Source: Plantago ovata
Taxonomy: Eukaryota; Streptophyta; Magnoliopsida; Lamiales; Plantaginaceae
Assembly: GCA_028274465.1 (NCBI GenBank)
Contig: CM051455.1
Coordinates: 93,504,365-93,568,364, forward strand
Reading direction: 5' to 3'
DNA: 64,000 nt
Shown: one piece after another, positions 10,394 through 20,775 of the stretch
Position numbering within the stretch: the stretch's first letter is position 1
How the letters are laid out: each line of letters begins with the position of its first letter
The notes under the pieces: generated by a model
What the model was told of the DNA's origin: nothing
Database searches by the model: none
Seen by the model: the letters and a program-made list of their open reading frames with translations, nothing else
Translations under genes and position numbers: made by a program

Positions 10394-12544
10394 ATGCCAC
10401 ATACACGATCTAGAGGAACACCGCTTGGTGATTCAATTGCTGAGATCGACAGAGTCTACCACCAAAGAAGGCGACTACTTCAAAGGCGTGCACTAGAGGA
10501 AATAGAGGATACCGATTTCTCTGAATCTCTACACAGTCTTTTCAGGGAAATCGACGGAATGGCATAAGCTAGACCACTGAAAGCATGGGTTCAACCCTCC
10601 AAGGATCGTATGAGGGGACCGGCGATTGTTCTTTCGTCTGCAACTCGAGATCTGGAAATCAAGAACCACGCATTCCAACAACTTCCGAGGTTCTATGGCT
10701 TAGCAAGGGAAGATGTGATGGGGTACTTGCACGATATCGATGATTTCGTCAACCAACTCCCACGACCCGGAGCTGAAATAACAACGGATGAGTTGAGGAT
10801 GAAGGTTTTTGCTATGGGGCTTGGCGACAGAGCCAAGTCGTGGTTGAGTTCTCTACCGGCGGGCTCGCTGGACACTTGGGAGAAGGTTTTTTCAGCTTTC
10901 ATGGAAAAATACTTCCCTCACACCTTGACTACCGCGCTAAAGGCGCAAATCACTGGATTCAAACAGGACTATGATGAGACCATCTACACCGCGTTTGAGA
11001 GGTTCCAAGACCTCACGAACAAGTGCCCTCACCATGGTTTTGAGCTTTCTGACCTAGTCCAACACTTCTACAATGGACTAACCTTCGAGAACCAACAAGT
11101 GGTGGACTTCCAATGCCGAGGAAATATTTGGGAGGAAACCGCAGAAGCCGTCTGGGCAGTTTTCGAAAGGCTTGCTAAGGGTTCGCATTTCAAGGACCCA
11201 AGGGCAATGGTTAAGAGACGTGGAGCTGAAGCTCCACCTACGCAAGAAGCCCCGATGTACAGGGGGAATGGAGATCAATTCGAGTGCTTTACCAACAAAT
11301 TGAAGCAAGTCCTCAAGAGAGCCACTGGAACAACTGTTTCGAACGAAGTTTGCCGAATATGCAAGAACTATGGGCATGGAGCTCATATGTGTAGATCGGA
11401 GCTTGCGTATGATGATGGCAACTGGGCTCAAGGAGGCGAAGAGGAAGCCTTTGCTACGGAGTTTGGTACTCAAGAAGCTAGCTACAGACAAGATGGTAGG
11501 AATCCTCGAGGTGGATTTTGGAGAAGAGGGTTCCGAAACAATCAAGGATATGCAGCGGCTAGCCAAACTTATGGCCCTAAGCAAGACCGTAGTAGGCTTA
11601 ACTATGGTAATGACCACTGCGAAAATCCCGCTCCGAAAGAGCAACCGAAGTCGCAGTCGGCTCAACTGATGGAGAACTTGCAGAAGATGGTTGATCACAC
11701 TCAAAGTTTTCTCAAACGTTATGAAGAAGATTCTGACAAGACTAGGGCGAGACTTCATCGATTGGAAGAGAGCACTAGGCTTGCCCAACAAAAGATGCAA
11801 GAGTTGATCGACCGAGGAGCAAGTAGGGAGCAAGGCAAGCTGCCTAGCAACACTGAGAAGTCGATGTCCATTACCTTGGCGGGTGATCTACCTGTTGAAA
11901 TCTCCATCAAGAAGGTTGCTAAGTGCGAGTGTTGCAAGGGGGAAGTGCCCCCACAGGCTAAGGAAGAATAGAAGGACCTTGGTTCTGACGAGAGTGAAGA
12001 GGAGCAAGAGGATCCCGAGCCACTCCCTCAAAGTTTCGATGTTAAGGTTGGGATTGGTTAGCTTGAAGATGTCCGTGCCACACTAGACATGGGATCCTAC
12101 TCTAATGTGCTCCCTATGAATGTGTTTGTGTAGAGTAGCCTTTGAAAACTATCTGAGCATAAGGCTACTGTGCAACTGGCGGATGGATCCTTTGTGAGAC
12201 CCGAAGGCGTTGTGAAGAACGTATTGGTCAAGATTGGTGAAGCTTCTGTATACACCAATTTTGTAGTTATGCCGGCCTCTACACCTGGGATGGGGGATGT
12301 TGTTCTCTTGGGACGAACATTCTTGACAAAACTACGCTCCGTGATAGACATCTACCGAAGGAATTTCACCATTGAGGTGGATGACAGGCGACATGTGTTG
12401 CGAGCCATATCTGATCCACCTGATACTTCTCACACTATTAACTACTGTGGTCTTGCTGTCTATGTTCATTCTTATTCACAGGTTCGTGGCATGAGGAGGA
12501 GATCCATGAAGGGGAAGTCTAGTACCCTCAAGAAGAAGAGCTAG
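10394..12544 (+). pseudogene. gag-protease of element C
   Basis: The ATG at 10394 opens MPHTRSRG, conserved in F, H and K. The gag domain follows (RGPAIVLSSATRDLEIKNH to the KCPHHGFELSDLVQHFYNGL region), with a CCHC zinc knuckle CRICKNYGHGAHMC near 11350-11400. A helical stretch, probably coiled coil, lies at about 11660-11830. An aspartic protease with an LDMGSYSNVLP active-site segment sits near 12080, where LDTGS is usual. The frame closes with the basic tail KGKSSTLKKKS. Gag would form the particle shell and the protease would mature it; no RT or integrase follows. About four breaks, so not functional. Confidence 0.9.
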
Positions 12545-12640
12545 GCGCAGACAGGAGTCGAGTCAAAGACTTTAAACAATGGCGCTATCCGGGAGGCAAC
12601 CCGGAGTTTTTATCGTTTTTTTTTACCGCTTTATTGCATG
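12545..12640 (+). other. Conserved post-protease boundary motif of element C
   Basis: It contains GTCGAGTCAAAGAC, AATGGCGCTATCC and the small inverted repeat CCGGGAGGCAACCCGG. Elements of this clade usually carry such a motif just after the end of pol. Here it follows the protease directly, which marks where pol is missing. The same motif is at 17810-17855, 24910-24970, 58745-58800, on minus at 42405-42460 (K) and, in diverged form, at 49690-49750 (E). Confidence 0.7.
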
Positions 12641-14645
12641 CATTCATACTAGAACAATTTGCTTTTCATATGTGAATTTGTTCGTCTCTGTGTCGTATGT
12701 GCTTATGTTATGTTTGAGTGAGATTTTTCGAGTGGTTTTATGAGAAAAAATGGTTTCGAGGATTAAAAACCGCGTTTTTTGTCGAAATGATCGTCTCCTC
12801 GCATCAGGAGGTGGGGGGCGACTCGCCCCACGGTCTCTGCAGGTCAAAAACGCGGAATTCCTCCCTTTCTCCTCATTTCTTCATCTCTTCACCCTTCTTT
12901 CTCCCCAAAATCCGAAAAAAGCTTAAATATTTCAATCTTTCATAACTTCTTCATTATTCCACCAAATTTAGTGTTCTATAGCTTCAATCGAAGCCCATTA
13001 CGTGCTCTTTCTTTTCATCCGAACAAATTTCACCCTAGTGCATTCATTTTCCAGATCTGAGGTATCTTCTTATGAACCCTAATTTTTCAAATTTGGGGGT
13101 TTTCTAATTTGAGCTTCAATTAGGCTTATATGATGTATGGGTAGGTTGTTTGTGTGATTAGAAGCGTTATTTACTATCAATTGCATGCTCAATTATGCTT
13201 GGGTTGTTGATTTGAGAATTTTGCTACTAGATAATCTATCTTGTTAAGCAATATATCTTTTTCTTTGATTCCATACATATGATTGTGCTTATTGATGTAA
13301 TAATGATGGATGTGATGGTAGAATGCATAATTGTTGGGTATGAGGGGTTATGATGGTAGAATTTTTCGCTACTATGGTATGAATTGAGCCTTATTATTTA
13401 GGTTATTTGTTATCTAGCAAGACGCGTAATGCGATATGCGCATGTCGAATTTATTTTGGTATGTTGCATATTAGTAGCTATAATAGACATGAAGGATTTG
13501 CGGAGTTCGATTGTTGATTTTATCACTCGTGTGTTTAGTTCTTACATTAGCATATGCATGAGTCAGTTTGTGTCATACGAGGTACTAACTGTTGTTTGTA
13601 GGAACCATGCCAAGGGAGAGGAGCACTCCCGTTTGATTACTATGAAGTATTGGAGGGGGATCGATTACAACCATGTCAAGGAGAGTGATCTCGTTAGAGG
13701 TGCGTTCGAGCCACGGGCTCTTGCAACAACGTCGCGGTTTATCCAAGAGGAGGAGCGAGAATCTACATGGAATAAGGACTCCTATGCCTATTCATGCACC
13801 ACCGAAGGGACAGAAACAATTATTACGTCAGCAATCTATCACAAGGACTGCAAAGTTCGAGTGAATAGGAAGGCACTAGGACCATCTCACCACAACGGAT
13901 TCAGTCTTGAGTCGACAGTGGCTAGAAGGTTCCGAAGCGCTAGCTTGGTTCCAAAACATAATGACATGGGTGCCCGGCCCCTCTTAGGGGTGCCCCTTGA
14001 CTGCCTCTAAAGGGAGCATCATATAGACATCGGGAGCATCAACCGTAGAGAATGTGGTCGACATAGGAAAAAATGGAAGACAACCTCTGAGTATCCGAGC
14101 AGCTTGCTGCAACCTCCTCGGGGTGTAAAACATTGGAGAGGGAGGCTCTGATACCAATGCTCTTTCCCCTTCAACAGTTCACCACCTATTAGAGGGCTAC
14201 AGGATGGACCATTCCATAACAGAGGCGGCCAATCTTGAAGATTCTCTTCGACACTGCAACTCTACTGGTGATGGTGGTGATGACAGTAGTGACAATGAAG
14301 GCCATACAGACAATGATGATACAGATGGAGGAGTTGTTTCTATCCGGCCTATTAATGGAACTACCGCCACTACCACAAGCCCTGATGATCACATATAAGG
14401 CTCCCAGAGCAGTCCCAATAACTCACAAGCAGCATACTCAGCCGACCGAGGCCAAACCATGCGGTAACATCTAGTATCACATCTTATTTTCTCATTTTGT
14501 TACTGCTAGGGACTAGCATTAAATCATGAGGGGGGATGGGATTTAAGTGAACTAGAGTTGTTAGTTTGGAGCTTGCCATTGATGGTTTAGAGCTTAGAAT
14601 TGGTAGGTTGAGTATAGTACCTTGCATGCTTTATCCGTCTGCATT
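12640..14645 (+). other. Extra 3' module of element C: dyad, CT-rich leader, intron-like segment, remnant of an env-position ORF
   Basis: The module begins with a GC-rich dyad (GGGGGCGACTCGCCCC, about 12814-12830) and a C/T-rich leader (12850-13060). Next comes a segment bounded by splice-like sites (13062-13601), with a donor AG/GTATCT, a branch-type TACTAAC at 13583-13589 and an acceptor TTTGTAG. An ATG follows six bases later, and then roughly 0.8 kb of weak coding potential (about 13607-14400). K carries the same module on minus at 40395-42370. In Athila-clade elements this position holds the env-like ORF, and spliced env-class transcripts are known for barley Bagy-2. The coding part here is short and broken. 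Confidence 0.55.
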
Positions 14646-15206
14646 TGCATTTGCACGTTTACTGCTTTCTTAGTTTTTTAGGTTGCATTCACTTCATTCA
14701 TCTTAGGTTAGACGTGCATGTTTTATATGGAGTTTATTGCCGAATTTTTTGAACTTTTTTATTGGGTAGATCAACTAATTATGCCATTAATCATATGCTT
14801 CATCTCTATTAATTTGTTTGAGGTTTTTCTCGCTTGGCTTGTCACATTTATATATTGCACTTAGTTAAGCTTGGTAGTCTCGACATCACTTAGTGGTGTT
14901 TTCTCTACTGCGGTTCACGAAGGTCTTTATAATAGGATGATGCATGTTAGGGTCTTATGGTTGTTTTCCCGAGTAATTATGTACCTAAGAGGCAACAAGT
15001 CTTCACCATGCTTTGAGATTGCTAAATGCCTACGAAGGAGGTAGTGTGAGGTTGTGTGATCCTTTTTTTGCAACCTATTCTTTCGAATAGGTTTGGGGAG
15101 GGGGGTTACACCATCGTAGACTTGTTTTTCGTTTTTCAATTCTTTGTTGTGAGTTTATTTTTCCTTTCTCGTAAATTTTGTACTCCAACCTATTCTTTCG
15201 TAGACT
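14646..15206 (+). other. Common 3' noncoding region of element C, end missing
   Basis: It matches the 3' region of B and D up to and including the first hairpin (15072-15093), then stops near 15206 where LTR sequence of D begins. The purine-rich tract, polypurine tract and 3' LTR are absent. No gene is seen. Confidence 0.7.
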
Positions 15207-15875
15207 TGTTACGGTTTATTCTACTTATTCTTTATATCTTTCAACATGTTTTCTTCTATGATTTCTTTTGATTGCATGACAACTATGAGTAGCTAAACTT
15301 ATCGTTGGTGGTAGTATGTGAATTCTTAGCGAAGGAAAGATAATCATGCTAATGGCTATATCGCGCATTATACTCCGTGTTATTGCTTTATTTCGTTGAT
15401 CAAGCTCAGCCTATATCCTCGTATGTTGCTTAATTATTATGCACAATTGGACCCTCGTCGACCTATGCATATCTATATCTTCGTAGTGTTGAATAATTAC
15501 GGAACACAATTGGACAATAGTGATTGACTTGTCAGTATCTGTATCTTCGTAGTGCTTAATAATTACAACAGGACATTCGATTGATCAAAGATCTTCATGC
15601 AAGACCGAGGAATTTACGCATGATTATTGACCCGTTATGCTTTGAAGGATCATACTATCACCAATCTCCATTATCTGTTAGAAAAACCTTTGCTTTACCG
15701 ACTGCTGTTTTTATATTCTTTAGTTAAATAGATAAAACTAGTTATAGTCCTTAGAGAACGACACTCGAGGTCATTCTACTGCTACACTACGGTTTTCGTT
15801 GTAGTTGTGAATTGCCTTTGGCTAAATAACAAATTTATTTGCTTGAATCGGGACCCGACAAATCTCCGTTCATCA
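15207..15875 (+). repeat. Partial 5' LTR of element D
   Basis: This is the 3' half of a family-1 LTR, from the segment around TTACGGTTTATTC to CGTTCATCA. It is nearly identical to 8398-9063 of B. Neither TATA box nor dyad cluster is included. Confidence 0.85.
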
Positions 15876-15878
15876 AAT

Positions 15879-15896
15879 TGGCGCCGTTGCCGGGGA
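15879..15896 (+). other. Primer binding site of element D (tRNA-Asp type)
   Basis: An exact TGGCGCCGTTGCCGGGGA three bases after the LTR end, complementary to the 3' end of plant tRNA-Asp. Confidence 0.92.
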
Positions 15897-16029
15897 CTAT
15901 ACTCCTTTTCTATGTTTAATTTGTTTATATTTTCAGCATTCAATTCCTAGTTCTTGTAGTTTTAGTTTTCCTATTTAATCTCTCCCTGATACTCCTTTCC
16001 TAGCTTGTCACAGATATTCAGGTCTTGTG

Positions 16030-17790
16030 ATGGCTCGCCCACTTTTGAAATCATGGGTTCAACCCAACAAAGCACTGATGAGAGGTCCGGCTATTGTTCT
16101 TTCTGCTGCAACTCGAGATTTGGAAATCAAAAGTTGCATGTACCAGCAACCCCCGAGGTTCTATGGGTCGGCTAGGGAAGCTGTTATGGGATAGCTGAAT
16201 GATATTGACGATTTTATCAACAATCTTCCAAGGCCCGGAGCTGGGATAACGGACGATGACCTAAGGATGAAGGTTTTTGCTATGGGGCTTGGTGATAAAG
16301 CCAAGGCATGGTTAAGCTCTCTGGAAGCCGGATCACTAGACACCTGGGACAAGGTGTATTCTGCTTTTATGGAGAAATACTTTCCTCACACATTGACTAC
16401 CGCACTTAAGGCACAAATCACAGGATTCAAACAGGACTATAATGAGACCATCTACACCGATTTCGAGAGGTTCAAGGACCTCATGCACAAGTGTCCACAC
16501 CATGGTTTTGGGCTTCTTGATCTTGTCCAGCACTTCTACAATGGACTCACATATGAGGGTCAACAGGTGGTGGATTTCCAATGCCGAGGAACTATCTGGG
16601 AAGAGACCGCCGAGGATGTGTGGGCGTGTTTCGAAAGGCTTGCTAAAGGATCTCAATCCAAGGATCCAAGAGCAATGGTTAGAAGGCGTGGACCTCAGGC
16701 TCCACCAAACGAGGAGATCCCAATGCATGAAGTGAATGGTGTGAGTGGCGATAGGTTCAAAGGTTTCGCCAATTAGATGAGGCAAGCTCTAAGTGGCCTA
16801 ATCGGAACTTCTCTCTCCAACGAGGTATGTAGGGTGTGCAAGAATTATGGGCATGGGGCTCATATGTGTAGATCAGATCTAGCACGAGAGGATGTTCACT
16901 TGGGAAACCGTAGTAATCCTACTCCTAAGGACGAAGCATCTACATCCAAGTCAGCAACTCTCTTGGATAATTTAAAGAAATTTGTGGATTTCACCCAAGT
17001 GTTTTTGAAGAGATACGAGGAGGATTCGGCAAAGATCAATGCTCGTCTGGATCAATTGGAAGCTAGAGCTAGTAGAGAGCAAGGGAAGTTACATAGCAGC
17101 ACTGAGAGGTCCATGTCGATCAACTTGGTGGGAGATCAACCAGTGGAAATCACTATTAAGCAAGTTGCTAAGTGCGAGTGTTACAAGGATGAAGAGCCTC
17201 CACTAGCCAAGGAAGAAGAGAAGGACCTTGGTGGACAGAAGCAAGAGAATCCCGAGCCACTCCCCCAAAGTTTCGATGTTAAGGTCGGGATTGGCGAACT
17301 TGAAGATGTCCGTGCCACACTAGACACGGGATCTTACTCGAATGTGCTACCCATGAATGTGTTTGAGAAGAGTGGCCTTCGAGAGCTTTCGAAGCATAAG
17401 GCCATTGTGGAACTAGCGGATGGATCCTTTATGAGACCCGAAGGCGTTGTGAAAAATATGTTGGTCAAGATTGGTGAAGCTTTTGTACACACCAATTTTG
17501 TAGTTATGCCGGCGTCTGCACCTGGGACGGGGGATGTCATTCTCTTGGGGCGAACGTTCTTGACTAAGCTACGCTCCGTGATGGACATCTACCAAAGAAC
17601 TTGCACTATTGAAGTGGATGTCAAGCAACACGTGTTGCAAGCCATATCTGATCCACCTGATCCGCCTGATATTTCTTACACTACTCACTACTGTGGTCTT
17701 GCAGCCTATGTCCTTTCTTATTCACAGGTTCGTGGCATGAGGAGGAGATCCATGAAGGGGAAGTCTAGTACCCTCAAGAAGAAGAGCTAG
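16030..17790 (+). pseudogene. gag-protease of element D
   Basis: The ATG at 16030 opens MARPLLKSWVQPNKAL, a shorter start than in C because the MPHTRSRG segment is absent. The gag domain, zinc knuckle CRVCKNYGHGAHMC (about 16835-16875), a helical stretch, protease with LDTGSYSNVLP (about 17320) and the basic tail KGKSSTLKKKS follow in order. No pol follows. It is very close to the copy in G (23149-24909). About two breaks. Confidence 0.9.
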
Positions 17791-19453
17791 GCGCAGACTT
17801 TAAACAGGAGTCGAGCTAAAGACTTTAAACAATGGCGCTATCCGGGAGGCAACCCGGAATTTTTATCGCTTTTTTACCGCTTTAATGCATGCATATCATT
17901 GTGTTTTATTTTATATTTCCGTATGATTTTGGTTTCTCACGAGTTTCCTTGAGTCCTATAAGTTATAGGTACAAGCTGGCTCTCACCTTAAATCCACTTT
18001 CGACATTCGGGACGAGGGATGACGTTCAGGTTTGGGGGGGGTTATCGCCGGTATTTCTATACTTGTTTTGCTTATGATTACTCGTGAAACCTTTTGTTGC
18101 ATTTGCACGTTTACTGCTTTCTTAGTTTTTTTTAGGTTGCATTCACTGCATTCATCCTAGGATAGTCTTGCAAGTTTTATATGGAGTTTATTGCCGAATT
18201 TTTTGAACTTTTTTTTTATTGGGTAAATTAACTAACTATGCCATTAATCATATGCTTAATCTCTATGAATTTGTTTGAGGTTTTTCTCGCTTGGCTTGTC
18301 ACATTTATTGCACTTAGTTAAGCTTGATAGTCTCGACATCACTTAGTGGTGTTTTCTCTACTGCGGTTCACGAAGGCCTTTATAATAGGATGATGCATGT
18401 TAGGGTCTTACGGTTGTTTTCCCGAGTAATTATGGACCTAAGAGGCAACAAGTCTTCACCATGTTTTGAGATAGCTAAATGCCTAGGAAGGAGGTAGTGT
18501 GAGGTTGTGTGATCCTTTATTTATAACCTATTCTTCCGAATAGGTTTGGGGAGGGGGTTGCACCATCATTAGACTTGTTTTTCGTTTTCCATTTCCGTAT
18601 CGTGAGTTTATTTTTCCTTTTCCGTAAAATTTTGTACTCCAACCTATTCTTTCGAATAGGTTTGGGGAGTCGTGTGAGTCATTTTCTCTCTTTTGTTATG
18701 CTACTGCTGGCTTAAAAAATCGAAAAAAAAAAGAAAAAAATTCCAGACAAAAAGAAGAAAGAAAAAAAGAAACTGGAAAGAAAAAAAAAAGAAAAAAAAA
18801 GAAAAGACCCCAAAAAAGCAAGAAGGGTCCAAAAAAGAAAGCCAAATAGCAGTTTAGCAAAGTGTTGTCTCATTTTTCAATTCTAGTAATGTTCGTAATC
18901 GTGTTGTAATTTTCTATTTTTTGCCTTTTGTTTTTGAGTGTCATCTGTTCTAGACAACCCTCGTCCTGCCATTCCGGAAGTGGTGAATAGCTTAAGACTT
19001 TACTTGGGAGATGGGTAGAATAGGGGAGTGTTATCTTTTATAGGGAACCCTCCTTCGTTGGATGAGAGTTAGTACTGGTTCGATCTCTTTGAGGAAAAGT
19101 CTTAACATGGTGGAACAGCAGTAAGTCCTCAGTTTCATAGGCACAGGACAACCATTCGTATCTTAGCATGCTTCATTACGTTGTCACTGACTAGGTCCAG
19201 GTAGAGAATGTTACGAGAGACTATCTTGTCTTGAAATAAGTGCTTATGTGGATGTGTATAACTCAATCAACGTATTCTTCAACCTATATCCATGCTTTGA
19301 TTTATATGGTTTTTGTTCATATGTTTTTTGATAGATTCAGTAGATTAGTTCATTTTATTTGGCATGAGACTCCATTTTATGTGTTGTATTATTTTTTGCA
19401 TTAGATTCTAGCTTAGTTGCTTGAGGACAAGCAAAGGTTCGGTTTGGGGAGTT
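17791..19453 (+). other. 3' noncoding region and polypurine tract of element D
   Basis: Contains the post-protease boundary motif (17810-17855), then the twin hairpins at 18525-18546 (loop TTCC) and 18641-18662 (loop TTTC), both with perfect 9-base arms AACCTATTC/GAATAGGTT. A purine-only tract lies at about 18715-18830, and the polypurine tract directly precedes the LTR. Nothing supports a gene. Confidence 0.8.
18525..18662 (+). promoter_or_regulatory. Twin hairpin element
   Basis: Two stem-loops with identical 9-base arms AACCTATTC and GAATAGGTT and four-base pyrimidine loops are centred about 116 bases apart, each followed by TTGGGGAG or a longer G run. The same pair is in A (2118-2139, 2252-2273), I (59475-59496, 59590-59611) and K (39827-39848, 39940-39961), and three copies are in E. 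They are noncoding. A role in RNA packaging, dimerisation or 3' end formation is possible but not shown. Confidence 0.6.
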
Positions 19454-20775
19454 TGATGAATGTGTATTTTACACTTTCATTTAGGTCTTTTTCACCTATT
19501 TTAGCTATCCTCTATGTTAATGTAGCTATATTTTAGTGCATTTTATTAGAATAGTGTCACGTTTCCCTTTAGATTTTATTTTACAGGTTTTGGTTGAAAA
19601 ACGAGGATTTCAGGGCAATTATATTGAAGTTGACAAGGAATTGGTGTTCCAGAAGCCTATTTAGAGTATCTGAAGGTTTCCGGATAGAATTTGGAGTCTA
19701 GGGGTCGAATCTGGAGATTAGAAGGCCACTAGAAGTCAGAAACCGAGTCCGAAAAGGGGAAGAAATCCAAAAACGCGTCGAAAATGCGGAATTCCGCGAA
19801 ATTTACTCCCGGACGAATCGTCCGGGACGTGGGACGAATCGCCCCACACCAGGCGAATCGCCCGGTGTGTGGGGCCCTTCGCCCCACACTAATTCGAACA
19901 CTATATATAGTTGCTCAGTTCTTCTCCGAAATTCATACTTTTTCAGACCTTCTCTCTCACCTTTCTCTGTAGTTTTAGTTAGGATCTTCCCAGAGCCTGT
20001 TCTGGGGGTTCGTAGCTTAGGAGACACTTTTTCATAGCAGTTTGGAGCTTGTAAGATCGCGATTCTTCGGAGATTGACAACCTTCGGTAACATTGTATCT
20101 TACAGTTTATTCTACTTATTTTTATATATCTTTCAGCATGTTTTCTTCTATGATTTCTGTTGATTGCATGACAACTATGAGTAGCTAAACTTCTCGTTGG
20201 TGATAGTATGTGAATTCTTAGCGAAGGGTTGATAATTATGCTAATGGCTATATCGCGCTTTATACTCCGTGTTATTGCTTTATTTCTTTGATCAGGCGGA
20301 GCCTATATCTTCGTATGTTGATTAATTATTGCACACAATTGGACCGGTCTTCGACCTATGCATATCTATATCTTCGTAGTGTTGAATAATTACGGAACAC
20401 AATTGGACAATTCTTTAGTGTTAGACCTAACAGAATCTATATCTTCGTAGTGTGTGATAATTACAACAGGACAATTGATTGATCAAAGATCTCCATGCAA
20501 ATCCAAGGAATTTACGCATGATTATTAACCCGTTATGCTTTGAAGGACCATACTATCACCAATCTCCATTATCCGTTAGAAAAACCTTTGCTATACCGTC
20601 TGCTGTTTTTATATTCTTTAATTGAATTAGATAAAGCTAGTTATAGTCCTTAGAGAACGACACTCGAGGTCATTCTACTGCTACACTACGGTTTTCGTTG
20701 TAGTTGTGAATTGCCTTTGGCTAAATAACAAAATTTATTTGCTTGATCCGGAACTGACAATCCCGCGGTTCATCA
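19454..20775 (+). repeat. 3' LTR of element D
   Basis: Starts TGATGAATG after the polypurine tract and ends GGTTCATCA. TATATATA box at 19902-19909, dyad cluster at 19806-19887. It is followed directly by minus-strand protease of element F, so D (or its 3' LTR side) sits inside F. Confidence 0.9.

Larger units (their letters stand above)
9064..15206 (+). mobile_element. Element C: pol-less Athila-like LTR retrotransposon with an extra 3' module, incomplete fossil
   Basis: Order: partial 5' LTR (9064-10247), tRNA-Asp primer site (10251-10268), gag-protease (10394-12544), then a 2-kb module not present in B, D, G or I (12640-14645), then the common 3' region up to 15206, where it joins the LTR fragment of D. 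It has no 3' LTR of its own in the window. The frame has about four breaks. The extra module is shared with K, which marks C and K as one subfamily. Confidence 0.85.
15207..20775 (+). mobile_element. Element D: pol-less Athila-like LTR retrotransposon, chimeric fossil
   Basis: Order: partial 5' LTR (15207-15875), primer site (15879-15896), gag-protease (16030-17790), 3' noncoding region (17791-19453), 3' LTR (19454-20775). The two LTRs differ in their last 30 bases (GACAAATCTCCGTTCATCA against TGACAATCCCGCGGTTCATCA), while true pairs such as those of I, K and E agree there. The 5' LTR piece instead matches the LTR of B. D therefore looks like a recombinant of two copies. About two breaks in the coding frame. 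Confidence 0.8.

Noticed and set aside
11078-11833. 251-codon frame antisense to gag (also 21378-21944, 27943-28509, 43147-43653)
   Set aside because: It is a mirror of the gag gene codon pattern, recurring antisense to every gag copy. It has no independent signals.
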